Positions 53,993-62,457 of a stretch of DNA of 64,000 nt are shown here, one piece after another. Made by a program: the position numbers and the translations under genes. Source of the DNA: Nonomuraea ceibae (lineage in GTDB: Bacteria > Actinomycetota > Actinomycetes > Streptosporangiales > Streptosporangiaceae); contig NZ_JAHKRO010000025.1 in assembly GCF_019396325.1 (NCBI RefSeq), forward strand, positions 1 to 64,000. Direction: 5' to 3'. Position 1 is the first letter of the stretch. Every line of letters starts with the position of its first letter. The notes beneath the pieces are model-generated. The model was not told where the DNA came from, did no database searches, and was given only the letters and a program-made list of their open reading frames with translations.

Positions 53993-55599
53993 GTGCCCGC
54001 CGGCTTCAGCCGCAGCAGCACCACGGCCGCGTCGGGTGAGGTGTAGGGCGACGGCATCGCGTACGGGTCCTGCTCGGTCGGCCAGCCGACGTACTTGTCG
54101 GTGCGGTACTGGGCCCAGCTCGGGCTGTAGAACAGCGGCAGCGTCGGCAGCTTCTCCACCATGATCCGGCCGAGCGCCTGGGTGGCCTTGTGGTGCTCGG
54201 CCTCGTCCTCGGTGGCGGCGTAGGCGTCGATCAGCCGGTCGGTCTCGGCGTCCTTCCATCGCTGGTAGTTGCCGGTGGCCGACTTGCCGACGGGCGTGGC
54301 CAGCTTGCCGTAGAGCATCGAGCGCATCTGGAAGTACGGCTCGGCCCCGGCCGGGGTGGCGCGGATCGACAGGTCGAAGGTGCCCTTGCCGACCTTCGAC
54401 ACCCAGTCCTGGAAGGCCACGCCCCGGGTCTCGACGGTGATGCCGACCTTGGCCAGGTCCTCGCGGATGAGCTGGGCGGCGTTGACCCAGTCGGTGAACG
54501 GCGACGGCACCAGCAGCTCGAACTTCAGCTCGCCCGGGTCGAAGCCCTTCAGCAGCTCCTTGGCCTCGGCCAGGTCGACGGTGAACGCGGCGTCCTTGTG
54601 CTCGGGCGGCAGGTACGCCTCGCCGCCGGGCATCGGGATGCCGGTCGGGTGCGCGACCTTGGTGTAGCCGCGCTCGGCCACCCGGACGATCTTCTCCCGG
54701 TCGATGGCCAGGCTGATGGCCTTGCGCACCTCGGGCTTGGACAGCACCGGGTGGGTCAGGTTGGGCAGCAGCGCGACGACGCCCTCGGCGGGGAAGAAGT
54801 ACTTGTTCGTCTCCGGCTTGCCCTGCACGTAGATCTTCTCGATGTCGGGCACGAACGCGCCCGCCCAGTCGACCTCGCCCTGCCGCAGCGCCGTCTGCAC
54901 GCCGTTGGCCGTGTAGGCGGGGAACTTCAGCACCGGCACCTCGGGCTTGCCGGGCTGCCAGTAGCCCGGGTTCTTCGCCATCTCGTACAGCTGGGCGTTG
55001 AACGACGACAGCGTGTACGGGCCGGTCCCGACGGGCTTGGGGTTGGTGAACGTGACCGGGTTCTGCTTCTCGAACACGTGCTTGGGCACGATGGGCGTGT
55101 TCCCGGCGATGTTGAACAGCTTGGCGTAGGAGGTGCCGGCGAAGTCGACGCGGACCTTGTCCGTCGCCAGCACCTCGGCGCCCTCCAGCTCCAGCGCGCT
55201 CTTGTTCAGCTCGGGGTGCTTCCTGATGATCTCGAACGTGTAGGCGACGTCCTCGGCGGTGAACGGCTTGCCGTCGCTCCACTTGACGCCCTGCCGCAGA
55301 GTGAACGTGAGCGACTTGCCGTCCTCGGACCACTCGTGCTTGAGCGCCAGCCAGGGGGTGACCTCGCCGGGTTTGAGCCGGTTGAAGAACTCCAGCGTCT
55401 CGTAGATCATCCCGCTGGTGCCGAAGTTGACGCCTTCGAGGTGGAACGGGTTGAAGTTCTCCTGGAACGTCCCCGAGTCGATGGCGTGGATGATCAGCGG
55501 GGGCGCGCTCGCCGTCCGCCCGGCCCCGGCGCCACCGCCGCCGGAGCATCCCGCCACCGCCAGGACCAGGGCCGCCACGGCCGCCAGGCTGCGTTTCAT
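53989..55599 (-). CDS. Family-5 extracellular solute-binding lipoprotein
   Basis: 536 aa. Signal with lipobox VLAVAGCSG (Cys18). SBP_bac_5 features: RQGVKWSDGKPFTAEDVAYT, KPVGTGPYTLSSFNAQLYEM, RKAISLAIDREKIVRVAERG. ATG 55599 overlaps the deacetylase stop (ATGA). Family-5 proteins bind peptides, nickel, or oligosaccharides such as cellobiose or chitobiose. A PIG-L deacetylase and an acetyltransferase upstream favour an acetylated amino-sugar compound as ligand (inference). Confidence 0.92.
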   Translation of the reverse strand: MKRSLAAVAALVLAVAGCSGGGGAGAGRTASAPPLIIHAIDSGTFQENFNPFHLEGVNFGTSGMIYETLEFFNRLKPGEVTPWLALKHEWSEDGKSLTFTLRQGVKWSDGKPFTAEDVAYTFEIIRKHPELNKSALELEGAEVLATDKVRVDFAGTSYAKLFNIAGNTPIVPKHVFEKQNPVTFTNPKPVGTGPYTLSSFNAQLYEMAKNPGYWQPGKPEVPVLKFPAYTANGVQTALRQGEVDWAGAFVPDIEKIYVQGKPETNKYFFPAEGVVALLPNLTHPVLSKPEVRKAISLAIDREKIVRVAERGYTKVAHPTGIPMPGGEAYLPPEHKDAAFTVDLAEAKELLKGFDPGELKFELLVPSPFTDWVNAAQLIREDLAKVGITVETRGVAFQDWVSKVGKGTFDLSIRATPAGAEPYFQMRSMLYGKLATPVGKSATGNYQRWKDAETDRLIDAYAATEDEAEHHKATQALGRIMVEKLPTLPLFYSPSWAQYRTDKYVGWPTEQDPYAMPSPYTSPDAAVVLLRLKPAGT

Positions 55600-56303
55600 T
55601 GCGACGCCTTTCCGAAGTAGCTCGTCCGCAGGTTCCGCGACCCCTTCGGCGCGGCGAACGCCTGCGCCCGCCGGAACCCCGCCGGGGCGCCCCGCACGAC
55701 CGTCAGCGCCCGGTAGTAGTCCACGTACGGGAATCCGTACGTCTCGCCCCTGGCGTAGGCGTAGCCGGTGATGGCCTGCGACCAGATCTCGTACGCCTCG
55801 TCGCTCAGCTCGACGAACACGTCCGGGGTGAAGCCGTCGGCGTCCTCCCAGTTGTCGGCGTAGTAGAGCTCGCCGGCCCAGTAGGCGGGCAGGTCGCGCG
55901 CCAGGGTCTTCAGGCCGCCGTAGAAGCGGGCGTCCTGGACGATGCGGTGGGTGCGGGCGTGGTCCTTGTGGATGGACTCGCCCCAGTGGGTGAGGATCAC
56001 GTCCGGGCGCAGCTCCCTGATCAGGTCGCCGACGCGCATCTTGACGTCGTCGTCCTCGGGCAGCAGGCCGTCCTCGTAGTCGAGGAAGCGCACGCCCGCG
56101 CCGATCCGCCCGGCGAACGTCTCGGCCTCCTCGCGCTTCTGCTCGGCGTAGTCGGCGACGCTCATGCGCGGGTGGCCGCGCTCGCCGAGCGTCAGGTGCA
56201 GCAGCGTGGCGCGGTCGCCGCGCAGGACGTGCTGGGCGAGCACCGCGCCCGCCGTCAGGTCGAGGTCACCCGCGTGGGCGCCGATGGCCAGGACGTGGGT
56301 CAT
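55596..56303 (-). CDS. PIG-L family (GlcNAc-type) deacetylase
   Basis: 235 aa. The zinc site appears as AIGAHAGDLDLTAG (usual form AHPDD, here with Gly in place of the first Asp) and HKDHARTHRIV. ILTHWGESIHKDH lies close to the second. Related enzymes remove N-acetyl from GlcNAc-containing molecules (MshB, BshB). ATG 56303 overlaps the GNAT stop and its own stop overlaps the binding-protein ATG. It is cytoplasmic, so it would process an imported acetylated compound. The Asp change needs noting, as activity is unproven. Confidence 0.87.
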   Translation of the reverse strand: MTHVLAIGAHAGDLDLTAGAVLAQHVLRGDRATLLHLTLGERGHPRMSVADYAEQKREEAETFAGRIGAGVRFLDYEDGLLPEDDDVKMRVGDLIRELRPDVILTHWGESIHKDHARTHRIVQDARFYGGLKTLARDLPAYWAGELYYADNWEDADGFTPDVFVELSDEAYEIWSQAITGYAYARGETYGFPYVDYYRALTVVRGAPAGFRRAQAFAAPKGSRNLRTSYFGKASQ

Positions 56304-57226
56304 GCCGGCCGCCTCATCACGTGGAACCGCCTGGTGATCTCGTAGCCCGCCTTGGTGTAGAGGTGACCGGCCGGGCTGGTCTCGCCGGTCCACAGGAACC
56401 ACGACGAGTGCAGCCCTTCGGCGCGCATCCTGGTCATGGTGAGATGGAGGAGGATCTTGCCAAGGCCGGTGCCGCGCTGCGCCGGGTCGACCCCGAACGG
56501 GCCGAACCTCTCGGGGATGCCCCGGTAGGCCCCGTACAGCGCGAACCCGACGACGCCGCCCTTTCTCGCGATGACCATGCGGTCGGGGTTCGCGTGGCGC
56601 CTGATCGCCTCGCCCCAGTCCGGGTTGAACTCCTCGGCCGCGAACCTGATCAGCTCCGGCAGATCCCCGTCCACCGGGGACCGGAACGCGTACCCCTCGG
56701 CCTCACGGGCGGCCCGCAGCTCGCCCGCCTCGTCCGGCGCCACGTAGCCGACGAGCGTCCGGTCCATCGCGACCGGCGAGTACAGCGTCTCGAACCCCAG
56801 CGCGCCCAGCAGCCGGAACCCGTCGGGGTAGAGCTCCGGGTCGGCGCCCGGAAGCACGTAGCCGGGCGTGTAGGAGGCGAAGTCCACCGTCCTGCCGTCG
56901 AGGAAGCCCAGCGCCTCCTCCATCAGCCTCCGGCCCAGCCCCCGGCCCCGGTGCTCGGGCGCGACGAAGAAGAACGGGATCCATCCCATGCCGGGCTCCA
57001 GGTCCGTGCCCGGCGCGAGCGGCGTCCGCCTGCGCACCCCGTACGCGCAGCCGACGACGCGGCCGTCCGCCACGGCCACCCGCAGGCCGCCGGGGTCGAA
57101 GTTCGGGTCGAGCAGCACGCAGTCGCGCAGCCACCCGGCGGTCGTGGGGTCGCCTGGCATGCTCCGGTTCCAGGCGTCGACGAGGGAGCCCTCGTCCCCC
57201 GCGGCGAACGCTCGGACAGTGACCAT
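56300..57226 (-). CDS. Tandem GNAT acetyltransferase
   Basis: 308 aa with two GNAT folds. The first carries the acetyl-CoA loop VAPEHRGRGLGRRLMEEALG; the second carries VDPAQRGTGLGKILLHLTMT, followed by LWTGETSPAGHLYTKAGYEI. The start is at 57226, with AAAGGA seven nt upstream. It is the first gene of a seven-gene operon in which every junction is a 4-nt overlap. The substrate could be the same amino-sugar handled by the downstream deacetylase, but this is inferred from context only. Confidence 0.88.
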   Translation of the reverse strand: MVTVRAFAAGDEGSLVDAWNRSMPGDPTTAGWLRDCVLLDPNFDPGGLRVAVADGRVVGCAYGVRRRTPLAPGTDLEPGMGWIPFFFVAPEHRGRGLGRRLMEEALGFLDGRTVDFASYTPGYVLPGADPELYPDGFRLLGALGFETLYSPVAMDRTLVGYVAPDEAGELRAAREAEGYAFRSPVDGDLPELIRFAAEEFNPDWGEAIRRHANPDRMVIARKGGVVGFALYGAYRGIPERFGPFGVDPAQRGTGLGKILLHLTMTRMRAEGLHSSWFLWTGETSPAGHLYTKAGYEITRRFHVMRRPA

Positions 57227-57443
57227 CGGCCGGTCCTTTCACCTGGGCTTCGCGGCCAGCTTTCCGAGTGTTAACCCCCGTGGTCAATGATTTTCGGGCA
57301 GAAATTTTCCTGCTTTATGACCCTATTGAAACTTTCCTTCGTGTCCGGTAAGTATGGAATGTTGCGCATTCCGGCCCCCGCCGAATCCCCGCGCGCACGG
57401 AGTCCGGACCAGCGCGTACGGGCTCCGCTGCCATGATCGCGGA
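57227..57443 (-). other. Leader/promoter region of the GNAT-PIG-L-ABC operon
   Basis: Unusually AT-rich for this window (about 57270-57365), as expected of a promoter. A TTGACC (minus strand, 57287-57282) could be a -35 but no well-spaced -10 is seen. A 32-codon open frame (57271-57369, minus) is probably fortuitous. Confidence 0.4.
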
Positions 57444-58355
57444 TCAGACCGACGTCGGCAGCGGCCCCCCGTGGTAGGCCACGGCGTCGCCGAGGGCGGC
57501 GAGCAGGCCCATCTCCGCGCCCTCGGCGTCCGCGTACGCCCGGTGCAGGTTGAGCACCAGCCGCTCCGCGTCCGCCCACCCCGCGAACTCGCCCAGGTCG
57601 GCCTCCCGGGCGGCGGCCAGCGGCGGGAGCCCCCGGGCCCGCCCCGCCCGCGCGACGTCCAGCACGAACCGGTAGTAGCGCTCGTGCGCCGCCAGCACCC
57701 CAGGCAGCCCGGCCGCGTCGGTCAGCGGCCCGTGCCCCGGCACGACCCGCTCGGCGCCGAACGCCGCCAGCCAGTCGAGCGACCGGAGCGCCCCCTCCAG
57801 CGACCCCATGAACACCAGCGGCGTCAGCCCGTGGAAGAGCAGGTCGCCGCTGAACAGCACCCGCTCCTCCGGCAGCCACGCCACCACGTCCCCAGGCGTG
57901 TGCGCGGCGTAACCGGGATGCCGGAACTCCACCCGCCGCGCGCCCGTGTAGACGGCCACCTCGTCGCGGAACACCACGGAGGGCAGCCGGCGCGTCACGT
58001 TCCCCCAGTCGGGCACCGGCTCCCACACGGGCGGGCAGCCGTCGATGATCGGATCGACGAGCAGCGCCGCCCGCATCGCCTCATGCCCGAAGATCACGGT
58101 CTCGGCGGGCAGCACGCTGTTGCCGTACGCGTGGTCGCCGTGCTGGTGGGTGTTGACCGCGACCCGCACCGGCGCGCCGCCGGTCGCCTCGGCCAGCGCG
58201 CCGAGGAAGCGCCGGGCGCGCCGCTCGGTCGCGCAGGTGTCGACGACCACGAGGCCGTCGTCGCCGGCCACGGCCCCGGCGTTGTTGAGCCACCAGGTGC
58301 CGTCCGGCTGCACCCACGCGTGGACGCCGGGCCCGATCTCGTGCAGCGACCCCAT
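57444..58355 (-). CDS. Metallo-beta-lactamase-fold hydrolase
   Basis: 303 aa. The metal motif is VNTHQHGDHAYGN (HxHxDH), with further ligands in FRHPGYAAHTPGDVVAWL, FSGDLLFHG (Asp) and VVPGHGPLTD (His). It resembles cyclase/quinoprotein-type or glyoxalase II-type MBL hydrolases; no specific substrate can be assigned. GGAGAGGCGGAC precedes the ATG. It stands alone between tRNA-Ala copy 3 and the GNAT operon. Confidence 0.88.
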   Translation of the reverse strand: MGSLHEIGPGVHAWVQPDGTWWLNNAGAVAGDDGLVVVDTCATERRARRFLGALAEATGGAPVRVAVNTHQHGDHAYGNSVLPAETVIFGHEAMRAALLVDPIIDGCPPVWEPVPDWGNVTRRLPSVVFRDEVAVYTGARRVEFRHPGYAAHTPGDVVAWLPEERVLFSGDLLFHGLTPLVFMGSLEGALRSLDWLAAFGAERVVPGHGPLTDAAGLPGVLAAHERYYRFVLDVARAGRARGLPPLAAAREADLGEFAGWADAERLVLNLHRAYADAEGAEMGLLAALGDAVAYHGGPLPTSV

Positions 58356-58400
58356 GTCCGCCTCTCCCTCCGCCTCCGCTTCGGGTCATCCGGGATACGG

Positions 58401-58437
58401 AAAAGCCCGCCACCGTGATGACCACGATGACGGGCTG
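58401..58437 (-). terminator. Intrinsic terminator of tRNA-Ala copy 3
   Basis: In the minus-strand transcript a 14-bp stem with two G-U pairs (AGCCCG to CACG and back to CGGGCT) is followed by UUUU. It starts 19 nt beyond the tRNA 3' end. The opposite strand would have mismatches there, so it is strand-specific. Confidence 0.75.
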
Positions 58438-58454
58438 GGAAACGTGCTGAGGGG

Positions 58455-58527
58455 TGGAGCTATGGGGATTCGAACCCCAGACCTCCTCCATGCCATGGAG
58501 GCGCGCTACCAACTGCGCCATAGCCCC
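58455..58527 (-). tRNA. tRNA-Ala(GGC), copy 3
   Basis: Identical over all 73 nt to copies at 1851 and 33066. The 3' flank (TGAGGGG on the plus strand) matches copy 1, while its 5' flank differs from both. No encoded CCA. It is followed by a strong intrinsic terminator. Confidence 0.97.
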
Positions 58528-58672
58528 TGGTCACCGCGCGGAGTGTGCTCTTTGCGGCGCTCGGAGAGCATATAGCCATCCGCGGGATTCGCATAATCGC
58601 GGCTGCCCGCGCTGCCCACGCCGTCTGGGGGCACGCCGAAGACCGCCGGCGCCGTCACGCCGGCGGACCGCG

Positions 58673-59308
58673 TCAGCGCCGGCCCTCCGCGTCGGGACTG
58701 TCGTCGCTGCTGATCGGCTCGGGCAGCGTGCCCGCGTTGTGCTCGAGCAGCCGCCAGCCCCGGCGGCCCTCCTCCAGCACCGACCACGAGCAGTTGCCGA
58801 GCCCGCCGATGGCCGACCACAACTCCTGCGGCAACCCCAGCAGCTCGCAGATGCCCAGCCGCAGCGCCGCGCCGTGCGAGGCGACGACGAGCAGGCCGTC
58901 GTCGTCGAGCTTGGCGGCCCAGCGGCGCATCGCGGCGCCCACCCGGGCGGCGACGTCCGGCACGGCCTCGCCGTCGGGCGCCTCCCAGTTGACGTACTCC
59001 TGAGGCCAGCGGGCGGCGATCTCCTCGCGGGTCAGGCCCTCCCACTGACCGCCGCCGCGCTCGCGGAAGTCCTTGTCGACGCCGACCTCCAGGCCGACGA
59101 TCCGGCCCAGGGCGAGGGCCGTCTCGTTGGCCCGTTGAAGGTCGGAGGAGACGATGAGGGTGGGCCGGAGCGAGGCGAGCAGCGAGGCCGCCCGGGCCGC
59201 CTGGGCGATCCCGGTCTCGTCGAGCGGGATGTCGGAATGGCCCTGGAAGCGGTGCTCGACGTTCCACAGGGTCTGCCCGTGCCTGAGGCAGACGATGCGC
59301 TTGCTCAA
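58673..59308 (-). CDS. Histidine phosphatase family protein (phosphoglycerate mutase-like)
   Basis: 211 aa from TTG 59308, whose TTG overlaps the rsfS stop (TTGA). Catalytic RHG motif IVCLRHGQTLWNVEHRFQGH, second Arg in VSSDLQRANETALALG, acid in RERGGGQWEGLT and second His in LLVVASHGAALRLG. It belongs to the broad-specificity or glucosyl-3-phosphoglycerate-type phosphatases commonly following rsfS in actinobacteria. Located in the cytoplasm. Confidence 0.92.
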   Translation of the reverse strand: MSKRIVCLRHGQTLWNVEHRFQGHSDIPLDETGIAQAARAASLLASLRPTLIVSSDLQRANETALALGRIVGLEVGVDKDFRERGGGQWEGLTREEIAARWPQEYVNWEAPDGEAVPDVAARVGAAMRRWAAKLDDDGLLVVASHGAALRLGICELLGLPQELWSAIGGLGNCSWSVLEEGRRGWRLLEHNAGTLPEPISSDDSPDAEGRR

Positions 59309-59700
59309 GTGCGGGCCCTCTGGATGTTGGCCTGCATCACGCTCTCCGGCAGGCCGATGGCCGGGCAGTCCTTCCACAGCCGCTCCAGGGCGTAGAAGGT
59401 GCGGTCCTCCTCGTGCTGGACGTGCACGACGATGTCGATGTAGTCGAGGAGCACCCAGCGGCCTTCGCGCTCGCCCTCGCGGCGGACGGGCTTGGCGTCG
59501 GCCTCGGTGCGCAGCTTGTCTTCGATCTCGTCGACGATGGCGCGGACCTGGCGATCGTTCGTGGCGGAGCAGAGCAGGAAGGCGTCGGTGATGACGAGCT
59601 GCTCGCTGACGTCGTAGGCGAGGATGTCGTCGGCCAGCTTGTCGGCGGCCGCCTCGGCGGCGATCTGCACGAGCTGGACGGCTCTGTCGGATGCTGTCAC
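59305..59700 (-). CDS. rsfS: Ribosomal silencing factor RsfS
   Basis: 131 aa from GTG 59700. Family motifs: AAEAAADKLADDILAYDVSE, DAFLLCSATNDRQVRAIVDE, EGRWVLLDYIDIVVHVQHEE and FYALERLWKDCP. RsfS binds ribosomal protein uL14 and blocks subunit joining in stationary phase or starvation. In most actinobacteria it follows nadD closely; here an extra 870 nt lies between. It is coupled to the following phosphatase by a TTGA overlap. Confidence 0.95.
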   Translation of the reverse strand: MTASDRAVQLVQIAAEAAADKLADDILAYDVSEQLVITDAFLLCSATNDRQVRAIVDEIEDKLRTEADAKPVRREGEREGRWVLLDYIDIVVHVQHEEDRTFYALERLWKDCPAIGLPESVMQANIQRART

Positions 59701-59770
59701 GATGCGGGTCGGTCCTCCTGTGTCGGCAACATGCCCTTATGTTGAGGGTACCCTTTTCAGCCGCCCCGCC

Positions 59771-60148
59771 TCACGCTGGTCTTCGCGGCTCACCGCCAGC
59801 CAGGTGGAGGTCACCTCCGAAACTCCACGCGGCCACACTTCCCGTCTCGAAGACGAACTCCGCCCCCACACACCGGTCGGGGTCCTCGACATCGGATTCC
59901 TCGACCACGCGCACAAGCCGCTCCCCGACATGCCGCACGAAGGGAACCGCCGCGGAGGCGGGGACGATGTCGACGCGACTACCGAGCTCCGGCATCGTGT
60001 AGCTCTCTCCCGGTTCGCCCGGCGTGATGCGGAACGTCCAGTCAGCTGCGACACGGACCACGACGGTCACCGTCTCCAGGCGGAGCCATAGGTGCAGGAG
60101 TTCGGAAGCATCGGCCCCGTGGGTGAACAGGGCCGCGGTGACCGCCAT
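59771..60148 (-). CDS. Hypothetical protein (possibly DUF6334-like)
   Basis: 125 aa from ATG 60148; the start is uncertain as no good ribosome site is visible and the 5' part overlaps the integrase remnant. The body looks like a true beta-rich protein (LRLETVTVVVRVAADWTFRI, GSRVDIVPASAAVPFVRHVG, VGAEFVFETGSVAAWSFGGD). Its ending resembles small immunity or toxin-neutralising proteins, but this is only a resemblance. It lies between nadD and rsfS with the integrase remnant, so it was probably brought in with it. Confidence 0.5.
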   Translation of the reverse strand: MAVTAALFTHGADASELLHLWLRLETVTVVVRVAADWTFRITPGEPGESYTMPELGSRVDIVPASAAVPFVRHVGERLVRVVEESDVEDPDRCVGAEFVFETGSVAAWSFGGDLHLAGGEPRRPA

Positions 60149-60637
60149 CAGGCGCTGATGCGCCAGGCTTGGAAGATCCACCGCTCCATCATCCCCGCGC
60201 TGGCCCAGCACGGCTCCGGCGACGTGAGGACCAGCAACCTTCGCCCCTCGCAGATCTGGGTCCGGGACCGGGTCGTCGTCGGGCACTCGCCGCGCGTCGG
60301 CATCCGGCTGCCCGCCCTGGAGACGAAGCGGATCACGCCGCTGGACGTGCGGACCGTCATGGCGCTCGCGGACGCTGTTCCCGACCGTGCGATGGCTCAT
60401 CGGTGTCCTGGGCGGCCCGGCACCGGGCGGCAAGGAACCGGGCCGCACGTCTGCCGCCACACCTACGCCGCGGCCCTCATCCGGTACGGCGAAGGCGTCA
60501 AGACCGTTCAGCACCTGCTGGGCCACAGTTCGGCCGTGACGACGCTGAACATCTACGCGCACCTGTGGCCAGACGCAGATGATCAAGCCAGGGCCGCTGC
60601 CTGCGCCGATGTGCCCATCCCAATGGACTGCCGATGA
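60092..60637 (+). pseudogene. Tyrosine-recombinase (phage integrase) remnant with internal deletions
   Basis: Integrase-like blocks lie in one frame but the parts between are missing. Core-binding LRPSQIWVRDRVVVGHSP (from about 60239) joins directly to VGIRLPALETKRITPLDVRT and VMALADAVPDR. This jumps to HVCRHTYAAALIRYGEGVKT and LLGHSSAVTTLNIYAHLWPD, which carry the HxxR, second His and Tyr of the catalytic centre. The segment with the first catalytic Arg (about 100 codons) is absent. It cannot be an active recombinase, and marks a former integrative element between nadD and rsfS. Confidence 0.82.
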
Positions 60638-60646
60638 AAGCCCTAG

Positions 60647-61267
60647 TCAGTCCTCTGCCCGCGAGTAGAGCCCGCGTTTGTTGATGTACTGCACGATGCC
60701 GTCCGGCACGAGATACCAGATGGGCTCGCCCTTCTCGACCCGCTGCCGGCACTCCGACGACGAGATCGCCAGGGCCGGGATCTCCAGCAGCGTCACGCGC
60801 CCCTCGGGCAGCCCGGGGTCGTGCAGCGTGTGCCCGGGCCGGGTGCAGCCGACGAAATGCGCCAGGTCGAACAGCTCCTCGGCGTCCTGCCAGCCGAGGA
60901 TGGCGCCGAGGGCGTCGGCCCCGGTGATGAAGTACAGCTCCACCCCGGACCCGTAGACCCGGGAGATGTCCCGCAAGGTGTCGATGGTGAACGTCGGTCC
61001 CGGCCGGTCCACGTCCACCCGGCTGACGGAGAAGCGCGGGTTCGACGCCGTCGCGATGACCGTCATCAGATAGCGGTCCTCGGGCGCGGACACTTCCCGC
61101 TCCGACTTCTGGTACGGCCTGCCCGTGGGCACGAACACGACCTCGTCGAGATTGAAATGGTGAGCGACCTCGCTGGCCGCGACCAGGTGACCGTGGTGAA
61201 TGGGGTCGAACGTACCGCCCATAACACCCACGCGTCGCTTCCCCTGGACACCAGGCGCGTTCATCAT
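60647..61267 (-). CDS. nadD: Nicotinate-nucleotide adenylyltransferase
   Basis: 206 aa from ATG 61267; ATG 61264 is also possible. Nucleotidyltransferase signature [20 protein letters not shown] (GxFDPxHxGH), [20 protein letters not shown], and [20 protein letters not shown] (ISSSxxR). It makes deamido-NAD from nicotinate mononucleotide. AAGG lies 8 nt upstream. Divergent from the M48 peptidase; separated from its usual operon partner rsfS by the inserted segment. Confidence 0.96.
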   Translation of the reverse strand: MMNAPGVQGKRRVGVMGGTFDPIHHGHLVAASEVAHHFNLDEVVFVPTGRPYQKSEREVSAPEDRYLMTVIATASNPRFSVSRVDVDRPGPTFTIDTLRDISRVYGSGVELYFITGADALGAILGWQDAEELFDLAHFVGCTRPGHTLHDPGLPEGRVTLLEIPALAISSSECRQRVEKGEPIWYLVPDGIVQYINKRGLYSRAED

Positions 61268-61362
61268 GAAACGGACCTTACGCGGACTCTCTCCCCAACA
61301 TGCGGGCACCCCCCTCGATGATGACCGCGCATCACACCGGTTGCGGACGTAGCATGCCGGGC

Positions 61363-62385
61363 ATGACGACCACCCCGGACCGCAGCCGCGTCCAACTGCC
61401 CGGCATCTCTTCCCGTGCCTACGAACACCCCGCAGACCGGTCGGCTCTGGTCGCTCTGCGCAAGTTGAGCGGGTTCGACACGGTGCTCAAGCAGATGTCC
61501 GGCCTCGTAAGCGAGCGGCGTCTCCGCCTGATGTATCTCGCCTCCGCCGTGCGCGTGAGCGAGACCCAGTTCCGCTCCCTCTACGACATGGGCCGCGACG
61601 CCGCCTACACGCTCGACCTGCACCGCATCCCGGAGATCTACGTCCAGCAGGATCCGCAGGTCCAGGCCAAGGCCATCGGCTTCGACGACCCGTTCATCGT
61701 CGTGACCACCGGCCTGCTCAACCTCATGAACGAGGAGGAGCAGCGCTTCGTCATCGGCCACGAGACCTCCCACATCCTGTCGGGCCACGCGGTCTACCGC
61801 ACCATGCTCGACATCCTCACCCGCCTCGCCGCCCGCGTCGCCTGGATCCCGCTCGGCTACATCGGCCTGCGCGCGATCGTGGCCGGCCTGGAGGAGTGGT
61901 ACCGCAAGTCCGAGCTCTCCTCCGACCGCGGCGGCCTGCTCACCAGCCAGAACCCCGAGGCCGCCAAGCGCGCGCTGATGAAGCTCGCCGGCGGCGACTA
62001 CACGCACGAGATGAACATCGAGGCGTTCCTGGAGCAGTACGCCGAGTACGACACCGCCGGCGACCTGCGCGACGGCTTCCTCAAGGTGCTCAACCTGCTC
62101 GGCACCACCCACCCGTTCGCCGTGGTGCGCGTGGCCGAGCTCGACAAGTGGCAGCGCAGCGGCGAGTACGACCGCATCATCGGCGGCGACTACCCGCGCC
62201 GCGAGGACGACCCCAACGCGCGCGTCACCGAGGAGATGAAGGCCGCCGCCGAGTCCTACCGCCGCTCCTGGTCGGAGTCCCAGGACCCGTTCATCGGCGT
62301 CCTGCGCGACGTGGCCGAGGGCGCCGTCAACGCCGGCGAGCGCATCTTCAACCGCTTCGCGCGCCGCGACGGCGGCCAGGGCTGA
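61363..62385 (+). CDS. M48-family zinc metallopeptidase
   Basis: 340 aa from ATG 61363; ATG 61354 is close and possible. The zinc-binding HExxH is [20 protein letters not shown], and the third ligand region is [12 protein letters not shown], with Ser replacing the usual Ala of SADR. A hydrophobic segment ([17 protein letters not shown]) between them could anchor it to the membrane. No signal peptide. It is a likely housekeeping protease of misfolded membrane proteins; substrates are unknown. Confidence 0.88.
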   Translation: MTTTPDRSRVQLPGISSRAYEHPADRSALVALRKLSGFDTVLKQMSGLVSERRLRLMYLASAVRVSETQFRSLYDMGRDAAYTLDLHRIPEIYVQQDPQVQAKAIGFDDPFIVVTTGLLNLMNEEEQRFVIGHETSHILSGHAVYRTMLDILTRLAARVAWIPLGYIGLRAIVAGLEEWYRKSELSSDRGGLLTSQNPEAAKRALMKLAGGDYTHEMNIEAFLEQYAEYDTAGDLRDGFLKVLNLLGTTHPFAVVRVAELDKWQRSGEYDRIIGGDYPRREDDPNARVTEEMKAAAESYRRSWSESQDPFIGVLRDVAEGAVNAGERIFNRFARRDGGQG

Positions 62386-62457
62386 CCCGCCGCCCGGCTC
62401 ACCGTCCGTCACGCACGAACACCTGCGTTCTCACCGCGCGGTCTTTCAGCGGCGGTC

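Noticed and set aside
57271-57369. 32-aa peptide gene (MRNIPYLPDTKESFN...) before the GNAT operon, possibly a RiPP precursor
   Set aside because: Codon third positions are AT-rich unlike coding DNA here, no ribosome site or modifying enzymes are near; likely an AT-rich promoter region.
59771-60148. Toxin-immunity pair with the integrase-remnant frame
   Set aside because: No toxin domain is present beside it; similarity to immunity proteins is only by general appearance.
58455-60637. tRNA-Ala copy 3 as the attachment site of the integrase remnant
   Set aside because: They are 1.6 kb apart with conserved genes between, and no repeat of the tRNA 3' end is found near the remnant.
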